Assembly: GCF_003966145.1 (NCBI RefSeq)
Contig: NZ_RXNR01000024.1
Coordinates: 1-57,774, forward strand
Reading direction: 5' to 3'
Length of the DNA: 57,774 bases
From: Lysinibacillus telephonicus
Lineage (GTDB): Bacteria; Bacillota; Bacilli; Bacillales_A; Planococcaceae
Shown piece by piece: positions 1-8,925 of the stretch. The first letter of the stretch is position 1, and each line of letters starts with the position of its first letter. The translations under genes and the position numbers were made by a program. The notes under the pieces were generated by a model, which saw only the letters and a list, made by a program, of their open reading frames with translations, was not told where the DNA came from and did no database searches.

Positions 1-3
1 CAT
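1..3 (-). CDS. Possible start codon of a gene running off the left edge
   Basis: The first three bases read ATG on the minus strand. Upstream of it, at about positions 13-20, the minus strand reads AAAGGTGAT, a reasonable ribosome binding site about nine bases from the ATG. Only the start codon lies inside the window, so nothing can be said about the product. Confidence 0.3.
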
Positions 4-121
4 TTGCACGTATCACCTTTCATTGCTTGTTTCTCGACAATTCAAGTATATAGAAATCGGTGATTACGTGCTTTTTTATTTATGAAATTTTTTCAAACCC
101 CAACAAATATTATAGAGCCAT

Positions 122-153
122 AAAAAAAAACAGGACGCCCTCTCTTAGGACGT
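122..153 (-). terminator. Rho-independent terminator after the FMN reductase gene
   Basis: On the minus strand ACGTCCT and AGGGCGT pair (one G-U) around a five-base loop. The stem is followed, after a few bases, by a run of nine T. It lies about ten bases past the stop of the reductase gene. Confidence 0.7.
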
Positions 154-162
154 TCCCGTTAA

Positions 163-717
163 TCAATCCTTGTCTACCTGTTCCTTTAATAGTGGTTCAC
201 TTAGTTTGCAATATTGAACGAACACTCTTGCCAATTCACGTAAACGCTGAAGAATGGCATCATCAATAATGTTATTTTCTTTATCAAAATGTGAAGCATG
301 TGTATATACGTAGTTTGGTGTAACCAAGCAGCGGAAGTAATCTAAAATAGGTCTTAACTGATTTTCTACAACTAAGTGGTGTTGATATGTGCCACCGTTC
401 GCTACCATGGAGACTGGTTTATAACGCATTGCTTTTGGATTTATCATATCAAGTGCATTTTTTAACACACCTGGAATTGATGCTTGGTAAATCGGCGTAG
501 CGATTATATAGCCATCTGCCTCTTCAAATTTTTGAATCATTTTTTTCATATCATCATTAAGGGGACTTCCATCTAATATCTGATGCTGTAAGTCAGCAAA
601 GTATAAAATCTCAAGTTCCAGCTCTTTATTGAATTCTTGAATATATTGTTCCACTTGTCGTAAAATGGCACCTGTTTTTTCGCCGAAAACAGTACCGTCT
701 ACAAGTAATATTTTCAT
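163..717 (-). CDS. NADPH-dependent FMN reductase family protein (SsuE-like flavodoxin fold)
   Basis: The 184-residue protein belongs to the NAD(P)H-dependent FMN reductase family, which reduces FMN with NAD(P)H, often to supply a monooxygenase. It opens with a beta strand and phosphate-binding turn (MKILLVDGTVFGEKTG). It then has the family's central stretch DGYIIATPIYQASIPGVLKNALD, which sits at the flavin site. The start at 717 is chosen because GGAGG lies seven bases upstream; a longer frame opens at 747 but has no binding site. The length is normal for SsuE-type reductases. It is a single gene with its own terminator. An ssu-type importer lies 37 kb away, so a functional link to sulfonate use is possible but not shown by position. 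Confidence 0.85.
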   Translation of the reverse strand: MKILLVDGTVFGEKTGAILRQVEQYIQEFNKELELEILYFADLQHQILDGSPLNDDMKKMIQKFEEADGYIIATPIYQASIPGVLKNALDMINPKAMRYKPVSMVANGGTYQHHLVVENQLRPILDYFRCLVTPNYVYTHASHFDKENNIIDDAILQRLRELARVFVQYCKLSEPLLKEQVDKD

Positions 718-807
718 GTTGTATATCCTCCACTTTTCTATTTCCATTCGTTATTGTAACAGATGCAGCAAATGTCGAATAGGGAACGATTTTCAATTTT
801 TTAAATT

Positions 808-2649
808 TCAGTCTTTTGTCGGAATATCAACATTACTTGCTTTTTCAAGTGCTTTTTCCATTTTACGAGTAGGTGAAGTTAAACTAACAATGGTTGTCCC
901 TGGCTCAAATGCACGTTTCTTTGCATTAGATAAAAACACTAAATTATTATCTTTATCAACTGCGAAAAGTGGAATGGTTTTATGGCTATCATCCTCAAGA
1001 AAATCCCCTAACGTATATTGTTCTGTTAATTGTGTTTTCCGGATCATATAACCTTCATCAATATAACGATTTAAAGTATGAATATCATTATCCTGGTCAA
1101 ATAATGCCTTTCCACCAATTGACTTACTATAATCACTTGGATCACCTGTGTGTATTGGTGTTTGGAAAATATTCTCACGTCCAAGTTCCGGAACAAACCT
1201 TTGGCAAATTAGAGCATTATAAGAATCTTCTTCTGTAGCAGCTATTAAAATTTCATATGGTGTTAAATCCACATGATATTCTGTATGTTCGCTTAAAATA
1301 TCCCCTACTTCTGTTTTAATTCCAAGTTGACGCGCTTGTGAAAGTGCGCCCCATGATCGATCTATTATTAATACTGGTTTATTATAGGATTGGATTGCCT
1401 CAGCAAATATCGCACTAAATGGACTCCCCCCCACAATCATAACACCAGTTTCTTCAGTAGCCTGAAGCCCAAGCTTTCTAGCCAACCAACTAATCGAAAA
1501 TCCATGAGCAAGTACAGTAGCAAAGACAAGTGCAAGTGTTAAAGCAGTGATTATATCAGCATCTTGAAAGCCAGCCTCAGATAATCTACCCGCAAAAAAT
1601 CCAGAAACTGTAAGAGCAACAATCCCTCTTGGAGCAATCCAACCAATTAACGTTCTTTCTTGCTTTGTTAATCCAACCCCTATTGTAGAAAGCCAGATTG
1701 ATAAAGGTCTTACAATAAACAACATTGCTAAAACGAATATCAACATTCGCCAATTCAAAATATCCATTAATGTATTGTTTGATAATGAAGCAGTGAGCAT
1801 AATGAATATACTTGAAATCATAAGTACTGAAATATTTTCTTTAAAGTGCAGTAAATCTCTAAACGATGTTAAATGCATGTTTGCCATGACAATCCCCATA
1901 GCTGTTACTGCAAGCAGCCCAGTTTCATGCATAATCCCATCTGATAAAACAAATACCAACAATACACTTACTAAAACAATCGGTGATTTTAAAAATTCTG
2001 GAATATACCCATGCTCTAATAATCGACCAAGCAAATAACCTGCACCGATACCGATTATAGCTGTTAAAACAGAGGCACCAAAGAACATGAGTAATGATGT
2101 TCCCGTAATCATTTTATTCGCCCATAAAACTGCCTCCATAGCAAACAAAGCGACTAATGCACCAAATGGGTCTACTACAATCCCTTCCCATTTCAAAATC
2201 GTTGCGGGACGTTCCTTCAATTTAGCTTGCCTTAATAAAGGCATAATAACAGTAGGACCTGTTACAATAAATAGCCCTCCAATAATAAAGGAAACATCAA
2301 GAGAAATTCCGGCTAAAAAATGGGCTGCTAAGGAACCGGTAATCCAAGTGATTAGAGAACCTACTGTAGATATGCGAAATATCGAGCGGCGAAACCCTTT
2401 AATTTCCCGTATATCTAAGCTTAAACTTCCTTCAAATAATATAATTGCAACTGCGAGTGAAATAATTGGATTAAACAATTCGCCAAAGCTTTCTTCTGGA
2501 TTGAATAAATGTAAAAGTGGACCAACAATCAATCCAACCAGAGACATAATGACAATAGCTGGAAGTTTGAAGCGCCATGCAATCCATTGTGATACAATAC
2601 CAAGCATTACAATGGCTACCAATTGGAAAGTTATGGAGTCAAGCATCAT
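808..2649 (-). CDS. CPA1-type cation:proton antiporter with C-terminal TrkA-N-like domain
   Basis: A membrane antiporter exchanging Na+ or K+ for protons. Residues about 1-390 form some twelve hydrophobic segments typical of the CPA1 (NhaP-like) transporter domain. The core stretches GPTVIMPLL and EGIVVDPFGA stand where the family has its ion-binding residues. From about residue 400 a soluble Rossmann-like domain begins (VMIVGGSPFSAIFAEAI). It is followed by a dinucleotide-type acidic strand (VLIIDR) and resembles the TrkA-N/RCK regulatory domains of K+ transport systems. At 613 residues it is full length. Two adjacent ATG codons (2649 and 2646) follow AAGGAG; the second has the better spacing. 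The transported ion cannot be read from the sequence. Confidence 0.85.
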   Translation of the reverse strand: MMLDSITFQLVAIVMLGIVSQWIAWRFKLPAIVIMSLVGLIVGPLLHLFNPEESFGELFNPIISLAVAIILFEGSLSLDIREIKGFRRSIFRISTVGSLITWITGSLAAHFLAGISLDVSFIIGGLFIVTGPTVIMPLLRQAKLKERPATILKWEGIVVDPFGALVALFAMEAVLWANKMITGTSLLMFFGASVLTAIIGIGAGYLLGRLLEHGYIPEFLKSPIVLVSVLLVFVLSDGIMHETGLLAVTAMGIVMANMHLTSFRDLLHFKENISVLMISSIFIMLTASLSNNTLMDILNWRMLIFVLAMLFIVRPLSIWLSTIGVGLTKQERTLIGWIAPRGIVALTVSGFFAGRLSEAGFQDADIITALTLALVFATVLAHGFSISWLARKLGLQATEETGVMIVGGSPFSAIFAEAIQSYNKPVLIIDRSWGALSQARQLGIKTEVGDILSEHTEYHVDLTPYEILIAATEEDSYNALICQRFVPELGRENIFQTPIHTGDPSDYSKSIGGKALFDQDNDIHTLNRYIDEGYMIRKTQLTEQYTLGDFLEDDSHKTIPLFAVDKDNNLVFLSNAKKRAFEPGTTIVSLTSPTRKMEKALEKASNVDIPTKD

Positions 2650-2670
2650 TACATCTCCTTTTCATTTCAA

Positions 2671-2709
2671 AAAATAAAATCCTCCACTGTATGTAGTATT
2701 TGCGGAGGA
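2671..2709 (-). terminator. Terminator between the SDR-like gene and the antiporter gene
   Basis: The minus strand reads TCCTCCGC and GTGGAGGA as an eight-base stem (one G-U) around a 14-base loop, followed by TTTTATTTTTT. It lies downstream of the SDR-like gene and just upstream of the antiporter start, so the antiporter is probably transcribed separately. Confidence 0.65.
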
Positions 2710-2743
2710 ATCTCTTTCATTCCATTATTTATTTTGATTTCGA

Positions 2744-3556
2744 TTAATTATCAATATCGTTATTTGTTTTTATTTTTCTTAATTTTTTCTGATCAAATAC
2801 AACTTCTTCATCTAAAGGTGCGATTTCCTCACTCTTCAATTTATCCCAATTGAAAAGCTTTTCACGATCCGGACCTTCCTCTTTTTCCTTTATAGGCATT
2901 TTCATATTTGCAAGCTCATCTGCCTCATATATGGATACTTTCGATTTTTTACTATGTAATGCAATTACCATCATAGCAAGGGCAACTTGGGTTGCTTCAA
3001 TTGAGCGATATTTTTTTACAGGGCCAATAAGAATAGGATTTAGAATTTTTAACATCCATTCCCCTATTTTTTCTCCGAATCGGAATTCATTTCTGTCGCC
3101 AACAAGCAACGATGGTCTTACGATTGACAGTTGCGGCAACTCCAAAGCCATTAACTCCTGCTCAAGCTTACCCTTCACTCTGTTGTAGTAAATAGCGGAA
3201 TTTTCTTTCGCCCCCATTGCAGACACAACGATGAAATGCATAATACCACATTTTTTAGCAAGAGAGGCAACTTGCAAAGGATAGCTTACATCAACTTTTT
3301 CAAACTCCTTGCGGGATCCTGCCTTTTTTATCGTTGTTCCTAAACAGCAAAAAATTTCATGTGCAAAGTCAATGTCTTTTTCTTCAAGCTGATCAAATGA
3401 ACGTACTTTTACAGTAAGTTTTGGATGTTCATAATCTAGTTTTCTTCGTGCAATCGCTACAACTGAAATATATTCTTCACTTTCACATAGAAGTTTTATT
3501 AGAGCGGAACCAACCAGGCCTGTTGCCCCTACTACAATAGCAGAACGCATTTTCAC
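2744..3556 (-). CDS. NAD(P)-binding atypical SDR-family protein
   Basis: About 270 residues. The N-terminus carries a Rossmann glycine motif (VVGATGLVGSAL), followed by a conserved FCCLGTTIKKAGS and the active-site-region stretch VVSAMGAKENSAIYYNRVKG. Its YYNRVKG gives the Tyr-x-x-x-Lys spacing. This matches the atypical short-chain dehydrogenase group that includes HTATIP2/TIP30-like and YbjT-like proteins, whose substrates are mostly unknown. The start is uncertain. A GTG at 3556 sits 12 bases after AAAGGA, an ATG at 3550 begins the Rossmann fold directly, and longer options exist at 3577 and 3592 (GTG). The C-terminal 50 residues are highly charged and probably flexible. Confidence 0.75.
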   Translation of the reverse strand: MKMRSAIVVGATGLVGSALIKLLCESEEYISVVAIARRKLDYEHPKLTVKVRSFDQLEEKDIDFAHEIFCCLGTTIKKAGSRKEFEKVDVSYPLQVASLAKKCGIMHFIVVSAMGAKENSAIYYNRVKGKLEQELMALELPQLSIVRPSLLVGDRNEFRFGEKIGEWMLKILNPILIGPVKKYRSIEATQVALAMMVIALHSKKSKVSIYEADELANMKMPIKEKEEGPDREKLFNWDKLKSEEIAPLDEEVVFDQKKLRKIKTNNDIDN

Positions 3557-3707
3557 TTTTATGCCACATCCTTTCATGTTTCTCTTATTCACTGCATAAA
3601 CTTGAAAATCTATATGTCTCTTATGAAAGTATTATATTGTCAATTTTCACACATACTTTCAAAATTTTCACCATAATTTATTTATAGTTGGGAAAGGATG
3701 GGATTTT

Positions 3708-4757
3708 ATGCACAACGAATTAAGTGTAAATACTCTAAAAAAGAAAATTGTCTTTATCGTAGAGCATAGTTTAATTAAAGGATATTATCCACTTGAGCGA
3801 ACTGCTATCTTAGCAAAATTATTAAATACCGAAGAAAATATTTATATCTTTTTAAAACAAACAGGTCCTGAAGCCATTGAAATTTTTACAGATTTACAGC
3901 TTTCTCCTATTTTATTCGACAATTATGATGAACTTAAAATGCAAATTCGTAATCTTGAGCCAGATTTAATTGTTCAGGACGGAAAAGATACATTAATCGA
4001 ACATATTGAACAACTGCGTCCTTATTGTAAAACAATTGTTCACTTCGACGATTTTGGTGAAGGTGGACAACTTGCTGATTGCAATATAGTTGCTCTTTAT
4101 GAAGAAATGAGAGAAAATACAGCACAAAATATATTAGCAGGTACTTATGCATTTGCAGTAAAAGATACACTAAAAACTATCGCTGAGGAACGAGTTTCAA
4201 ACGAACTATCTAATCCACCACATATTGTTGTCGCCTATGAGGATGGAGACGAGAATAATTTAACATACCGCACATTACGCCACTTAACTCAATTACAAAT
4301 TCCATTAAAAATTACAGTTGCAATTGATCGAGAATACCGCCACTCAGTTGAAGATTTGCAAATGATGGTTTTAAGCCGTCGCAATACAAAGATATTTAAG
4401 GATGACCAAGCCCTAGAGAAACTTTTACAGGAAGCTGATATTGTGATTTGCAATGCAAATTACACACCATATAAAGTTGCTACAGTTGGTATTCCTTGCA
4501 TTACTGCAGCGCAAAACGAACGCGAGCTAAACAATGCATTCCCTAGAGAGCATAACGGATTTATTCATCTGGGTCTAGGTCGTAAAATGAAACAATCCAA
4601 TATTCAAAATGCAGTAATGGAGCTTCTACTACATGAAGCAAGACGCGAGCGTGCAGTTCGCAAACAATTCGAGCTAGAAATTACAGATAACAATGATGTA
4701 CTAAAATCCTTACTATTAGATTTTGCTTATGAGCGCCATAATATGGTGCCTTTGTGA
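3708..4757 (+). CDS. PseG/SpsG-like GT-B fold protein
   Basis: The 349-residue protein has no catalytic motif recognised with certainty, but its layout follows PseG/SpsG nucleotide-sugar hydrolases. An N-terminal half carries the family-like stretch TIVHFDDFGEGGQLADCNIV (PseG proteins have an ID-D-cluster here). A second half has alternating strand/helix pattern and ends in DIVICNANYTPYKVATVGIPCI, where PseG has its 'alarm/abandon by glycine-proline' substrate loop. In Bacillus, SpsG-type proteins act in spore coat polysaccharide synthesis. Here no other sugar genes are adjacent, so the role is inferred only from fold-level similarity. A good binding site (AAAGGATGGG) precedes the ATG. A conserved hypothetical label would also be fair. 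Confidence 0.6.
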   Translation: MHNELSVNTLKKKIVFIVEHSLIKGYYPLERTAILAKLLNTEENIYIFLKQTGPEAIEIFTDLQLSPILFDNYDELKMQIRNLEPDLIVQDGKDTLIEHIEQLRPYCKTIVHFDDFGEGGQLADCNIVALYEEMRENTAQNILAGTYAFAVKDTLKTIAEERVSNELSNPPHIVVAYEDGDENNLTYRTLRHLTQLQIPLKITVAIDREYRHSVEDLQMMVLSRRNTKIFKDDQALEKLLQEADIVICNANYTPYKVATVGIPCITAAQNERELNNAFPREHNGFIHLGLGRKMKQSNIQNAVMELLLHEARRERAVRKQFELEITDNNDVLKSLLLDFAYERHNMVPL

Positions 4758-4774
4758 GTTATATAAAAGACTTC

Positions 4775-4815
4775 AACCAGCCAGTACATTTTCTAATATA
4801 TTGGCTGGTTTTTCA
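4775..4815 (+). terminator. Terminator after the PseG/SpsG-like gene
   Basis: AACCAGCCA (4775-4783) pairs with TGGCTGGTT (4802-4810), followed by TTTTTC. It lies 18 bases past the stop codon at 4757. Confidence 0.8.
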
Positions 4816-4869
4816 TTACTATTACACTTAATAAATCTATCTTGTATATGAAACTAATAGTTTCAAAGA

Positions 4870-5685
4870 TTAAAAGTTATTAACTCTTTTTGAATTAATA
4901 CTCCGCCCCTTTCCATGCGGAATAAACAAAGGTGTCCCAAATATAGGATCGAAAGTTATTTCACAGTGCATGTTGAACACAGTAGCCACTGTTTCTTTTG
5001 TCATCACATCTTCCGGCTTTCCGGCTGTATATACGGATTTATTATGGATTGCAACAATGTGGTGTCCGTACCGACATGCTAGATTCAAATCATGCAGAAC
5101 CATTACAATCGTTCGCTGCTCCCGTTCATTTAATTCATAAAGTAAATCAAGAATTTCAATCTGGTGTGCTAAATCAAGATAGGTAGTGGGCTCATCCAAC
5201 AATAAGATATTAGTTTGCTGCGCCAAGGTCATGGCTATCCAGGCACGCTGACGCTGCCCCCCAGATAAAGAATCCACAGTTCGATGATCTAGTTCAGATA
5301 ATTTTGTTTCATGTAATACTTTGTTAACAATACGTTCATCTTCCTTTGACCATTGTTGCAGCCAGTTTTGATATGGATATCTTCCTTGACGGACCAACTC
5401 TTTTACGGTAAGTCCCTCTGGAACAATTGGTCCTTGAGGCAAAATACCCATCTGTTTTGCAACTTCTTTCGTTGGCAATTTAGAAATATTTTTTCCGTCC
5501 AACAGTACTGCTCCACCATCTGGTTTAAGCAATCGGCAGATAGAACGCAACAGTGTAGATTTACCACAGCCATTACTACCGACAAATACAGTGATTTTCC
5601 CTTCATGAATTTGTAAATGAAGATTATCTATAATTCGTTCTTGACCATAAGACAGCATTAGTTCTTTTGTTTCCAACATTTGCAT
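4870..5685 (-). CDS. Ferric-siderophore ABC transporter, ATP-binding protein (FecE/FepC-like)
   Basis: The 271-residue ATPase energises the iron-siderophore importer encoded just upstream. Visible motifs are Walker A GSNGCGKST near residue 37, signature LSGGQRQRAWIAM near 140, Walker B ILLLDEPTTYLDL, and the switch histidine in VMVLHDLN. These are typical of the FecE/FepC/YusV subfamily. GGAGGAG precedes the ATG at 5685 with good spacing. It is the last gene of a four-gene operon (lipoprotein, permease, permease, ATPase) and sits 34 bases after the permease gene. Expression should follow the Fur-regulated promoter upstream of the lipoprotein gene. Confidence 0.9.
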   Translation of the reverse strand: MQMLETKELMLSYGQERIIDNLHLQIHEGKITVFVGSNGCGKSTLLRSICRLLKPDGGAVLLDGKNISKLPTKEVAKQMGILPQGPIVPEGLTVKELVRQGRYPYQNWLQQWSKEDERIVNKVLHETKLSELDHRTVDSLSGGQRQRAWIAMTLAQQTNILLLDEPTTYLDLAHQIEILDLLYELNEREQRTIVMVLHDLNLACRYGHHIVAIHNKSVYTAGKPEDVMTKETVATVFNMHCEITFDPIFGTPLFIPHGKGRSINSKRVNNF

Positions 5686-5719
5686 CCCTACTCTCCTCCT
5701 ACTAACAAATTGCAGTTAT

Positions 5720-6760
5720 TTATTTGTTCCGGTTACGGTAAAGCAAGTAAATAAAAAAGGGAGCACCCACTGCAGAGGTAAATACACCAACTGGAACATC
5801 CTGGGGTAAAAAAGCTGTTCTACCTATAGTATCAGCCAGCAGAACTATAAGACCTCCAATGAAAGCCGATGCTAGTATTAAACTTCTAAAATTGGAACCG
5901 ACCAGTTTTCGTGCTATATGAGGAGCTATCAAGCCAACAAAACCTATTGCTCCTGCAACAGCTACAGCTGATCCTGCAAGCGCAACACTAATCATTAACA
6001 AAATCGCACGATGATACTGTAAAGGAGAACCGAGTCCCCTCGCAATATCATCTCCAAGTTGTTGAATCATAATATTGTGCGAAAATATAAAAGCAAATGG
6101 AATAAATACAGCCACCCATGGAAGCAAAATTAATACATTACTCCATGAAGAACCATAAACACTACCCGTCATCCATATGTAAGCTTGACTTGCAGAAGCT
6201 GAAGGGCTAATTGTTATCATTAGCATTGTTAAAGCACTGGTTATTGCCGACATACCAATTCCAATCAATACAAGGCGTGTTGAAGTTACTCCTCTCCTCC
6301 ATGCCAATAAATAAATAATGATTGATACGAGTCCCGCTCCACAAAACGCAGCAAATGGCAGCCAGTGAATACTTACCTTACCGGCTAAATAAGTAATAAA
6401 AGTCACCGCTGTAAAGGAAGCACCGCTAGAGATTCCAATTACGTCTGGTGAGGCAAGCGGATTACGGATAATTCCTTGCAAAATCGCTCCAGATACCCCT
6501 AATGCCATACCAGCAAGAAATCCTACTATCATTCGAGGCAACCGTAAAATACCTAAAATAAGCACTTGATCCTCTGTACCTTGTCCCACCATTGTTTTCA
6601 TTACATCAAAGGGAGTAATAATTACATTACCTAAGCAAATGCTAAATAGAAAAGCTACGATACTTAGAATAGCGAGACATATAATAGCTTTTAAATTCCG
6701 TTTATAAATAAATAATGAAAATTTATCATGTTTGCTTCGTATAACATATTTATCAGCCAT
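5720..6760 (-). CDS. Ferric-siderophore ABC transporter permease (FecCD family)
   Basis: The 346-residue inner-membrane permease belongs to the FecCD family. It has about ten hydrophobic segments and the conserved stretches RLPRMIVGFLAGMALGVSGA and GAIGFVGLIAPHIAR. The latter is the coupling loop that contacts the ATPase. The reading frame opens further upstream (6820), but the ATG at 6760 follows AAAGGGGGAA and begins a normal N-terminus. The upstream permease gene ends at 6753, so the two overlap by eight bases. It pairs with that gene to make a heterodimeric channel, as in FeuBC or YfiZ-YfhA. Confidence 0.9.
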   Translation of the reverse strand: MADKYVIRSKHDKFSLFIYKRNLKAIICLAILSIVAFLFSICLGNVIITPFDVMKTMVGQGTEDQVLILGILRLPRMIVGFLAGMALGVSGAILQGIIRNPLASPDVIGISSGASFTAVTFITYLAGKVSIHWLPFAAFCGAGLVSIIIYLLAWRRGVTSTRLVLIGIGMSAITSALTMLMITISPSASASQAYIWMTGSVYGSSWSNVLILLPWVAVFIPFAFIFSHNIMIQQLGDDIARGLGSPLQYHRAILLMISVALAGSAVAVAGAIGFVGLIAPHIARKLVGSNFRSLILASAFIGGLIVLLADTIGRTAFLPQDVPVGVFTSAVGAPFFIYLLYRNRNK

Positions 6761-7781
6761 GGTGTTCCCCCTTTTTAGAAAAGCCTTTACGAGCAATGTA
6801 AACAAAGAATGGAGCACCAATCAAAGCAGTCATTATTCCGACTGGCACTTCTCCCGGCATAATAATAAAACGCACCGCTACATCTGCAAGCAACATTAAA
6901 ATCGCTCCAAGAATTGCACTGTAAGGAATAAGCCAACGATGATCTACCCCAACAAGAAAACGGGCAACGTGCGGAATGACCAAACCTACAAAACCGATTG
7001 CCCCTGCTACTGCTACTGTACTTCCAGCTAATACGACAATCGTTAAAGCAATTACAATTTTAACTAGAACTGTTTTTTGCCCTAGACCCATAGCGATATC
7101 TTCACCAGTGGTCAATATATTTACAGCCCGTCCAAGGAATAATGCAGTTGCCATCGCAATGAACATATAGGGCAAAATAGGCCATAGCATGTTTATTTCC
7201 CGACCTGCTATCGATCCAGCTAACCAGAATAAAACCTCTTGTAACCCAGATTCATTAAGTACTAACATTCCCTGTGTAAAGGAAGAAAATAAAGCAGTCA
7301 TTGCTGATCCAGCAAGGACGATTTTTATTGGCGTTGCTCCATCTCGCCCTAAGGAACCAAGGACATATACTGTAGCAGCAGCTACACCAGCACCTAAAAA
7401 TGCAAACCATACTAATTGTGAAAAAGAACTGATATTTAGAAAATTTAATGCCATAACAACGAAAAATACTGCTCCTGCATTTACACCAAATACACTAGGG
7501 GAAGCTAGAGGGTTTCGGGTTAATGCCTGCATAAGTACACCCGCGACAGATAAATTCATGCCAACTAAAGTTGCTATTACTGCTCTTGGAACTCGTGTTG
7601 TTTGCACAATAACATGAAAATCAGATGTTGAATCGTATTGCCAAAAAGATTCCAAAGCCACAAAAAACTGAATTTTTGTTGCACCAAACATAAGGCTGAT
7701 TATAAACGCTAAAATCAGAAAAAAAAGGCCGAACAACAGCCCGACTACTTTGGTTGATGTTCGACTAAACAATGCAGCCAT
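6753..7781 (-). CDS. Ferric-siderophore ABC transporter permease (FecCD family)
   Basis: The 342-residue membrane protein is the first of two FecCD-type permeases. It carries the family signatures TRVPRAVIATLVGMNLSVAG near residue 60 and GAIGFVGLVIPHVAR near 255. Roughly ten transmembrane segments are visible. AAAGGAGAG precedes the ATG. It lies 26 bases after the binding-protein gene and overlaps the second permease gene, consistent with one transcript. The high similarity of its coupling loop to the neighbouring permease supports a heterodimer sharing one ATPase dimer. Confidence 0.9.
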   Translation of the reverse strand: MAALFSRTSTKVVGLLFGLFFLILAFIISLMFGATKIQFFVALESFWQYDSTSDFHVIVQTTRVPRAVIATLVGMNLSVAGVLMQALTRNPLASPSVFGVNAGAVFFVVMALNFLNISSFSQLVWFAFLGAGVAAATVYVLGSLGRDGATPIKIVLAGSAMTALFSSFTQGMLVLNESGLQEVLFWLAGSIAGREINMLWPILPYMFIAMATALFLGRAVNILTTGEDIAMGLGQKTVLVKIVIALTIVVLAGSTVAVAGAIGFVGLVIPHVARFLVGVDHRWLIPYSAILGAILMLLADVAVRFIIMPGEVPVGIMTALIGAPFFVYIARKGFSKKGEHHG

Positions 7782-7807
7782 ATTTAATCTCTCCTTTTGA
7801 AGAAATG

Positions 7808-8827
7808 CTAATTAAGGTTTTGAAAGTAGTCAAATAAATCTTCCACCATTAAATTTGCTGCCATCGGTCCGGATCCATTGTTCCAGACAGCAGTATCCAC
7901 CTCAAATACCTTATTATTTTGTACAGCTCGCAAATTTTGCCAAAGTGGGTGTTCCATCCATGAAGCCCTAATATCTAATCTTCCATCATCCCTGTCCAAG
8001 CTTGTCTGATCAAAGATTATATCAGCATCCATTTGAGGTATATTTTCCTTTGTTGTAAGTTTTACACCCCACGATTCACTTTTTTGATTATCCGGACGTG
8101 GTATACCTAATTCGTCCAGGACAAGAGCAGCAAAACCGGTATGTACAATTCTTACATGGTCTGCCCGAAAGTCGATAACTGAAACCTCAATATTATTTAA
8201 TTGGTCACCCATCTCTGATTTGAACTCTGCTACCTTTTTATCCCATTCCTTCAAAAACTCCTGTTCTTTGTCCTGTTTATTTAAAGCAGCAGCCGTTATT
8301 GACAATGTTTCTTTCCATAGATGAACCTCATCTGTCATTACCGTTGGTGCAATAGCACTCAATTGGTCATAAATTTTTTCATGTCGGGTTTTTGAAGCAA
8401 TAATTACATCTGGATTTAAAGCCGTAATTTCCTCTAAATTAGGTTGATTTTCTGATCCTAAATTTGTTACTCCATCCATTTTATCGCGAATATAATGGTA
8501 CCAAGGCTGCTCAATCCATGATTCAACTGCACCGACTGGTTTAACACCCAACTGTAAAGCAGCATCTGTTGCACCTTGGAATAAGGTTACAACTTTAGTA
8601 GGTGTACCAGTAATCTTTGTGCTTCCCATTGCGTGTTCCACTGTCCTTACTTCATCTAATCCATTTTGTTCGGTCTTTTTATCATTAGAAGCAGACCCTC
8701 CCCCTTCAACAGACGCTTCATTTACTTCTGTACTTGTATTATTGCTATCACTGCCGCATCCAGTTATAATCATGGCAATTAGCATTATAAGTAGTCCAAT
8801 TAGCCACTTGTTTGAAAGTTTTTTCAT
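7808..8827 (-). CDS. Iron-siderophore-binding lipoprotein of the ABC importer
   Basis: A 339-residue substrate-binding protein with a lipoprotein signal: KK then a hydrophobic stretch ending at a lipobox ITGC (Cys about residue 24). The mature protein should be anchored outside the membrane. The body shows the type III (PeriBP/FecB-like) pattern: VVTLFQGATDAALQLGVKPV, then LNPDVIIAS, then the second lobe. The frame extends to 8908, but AAGGAGAG sits just upstream of the ATG at 8827, and the Fur box at 8865 would otherwise lie inside the gene. It heads the operon with two permeases and an ATPase. Which siderophore it binds cannot be read from the sequence; family members near Btr-like regulators bind catecholates or xenosiderophores. 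Confidence 0.88.
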   Translation of the reverse strand: MKKLSNKWLIGLLIMLIAMIITGCGSDSNNTSTEVNEASVEGGGSASNDKKTEQNGLDEVRTVEHAMGSTKITGTPTKVVTLFQGATDAALQLGVKPVGAVESWIEQPWYHYIRDKMDGVTNLGSENQPNLEEITALNPDVIIASKTRHEKIYDQLSAIAPTVMTDEVHLWKETLSITAAALNKQDKEQEFLKEWDKKVAEFKSEMGDQLNNIEVSVIDFRADHVRIVHTGFAALVLDELGIPRPDNQKSESWGVKLTTKENIPQMDADIIFDQTSLDRDDGRLDIRASWMEHPLWQNLRAVQNNKVFEVDTAVWNNGSGPMAANLMVEDLFDYFQNLN

Positions 8828-8862
8828 ATTAATCTCTCCTTTTACACAATTCCATTTGTGAT

Positions 8863-8881
8863 ATTGATAATCATTATCAAT
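8863..8881 (-). promoter_or_regulatory. Fur box upstream of the siderophore importer operon
   Basis: The sequence is a nine-one-nine inverted repeat, ATTGATAAT-C-ATTATCAAT. Its core (8865-8879) exactly matches the Bacillus Fur consensus TGATAATnATTATCA. It lies 36 bases upstream of the lipoprotein start, so iron-replete Fur should repress the operon. Confidence 0.9.
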
Positions 8882-8925
8882 TATAGAGCGATTTTCTATA
8901 TTCACCATGGATTTTTCCGACTTTT

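Noticed and set aside
2087-2677. Long plus-strand open frame antisense to the antiporter gene
   Set aside because: It mirrors the codons of a clear membrane transporter on the other strand, has low-complexity composition and lacks a ribosome binding site.
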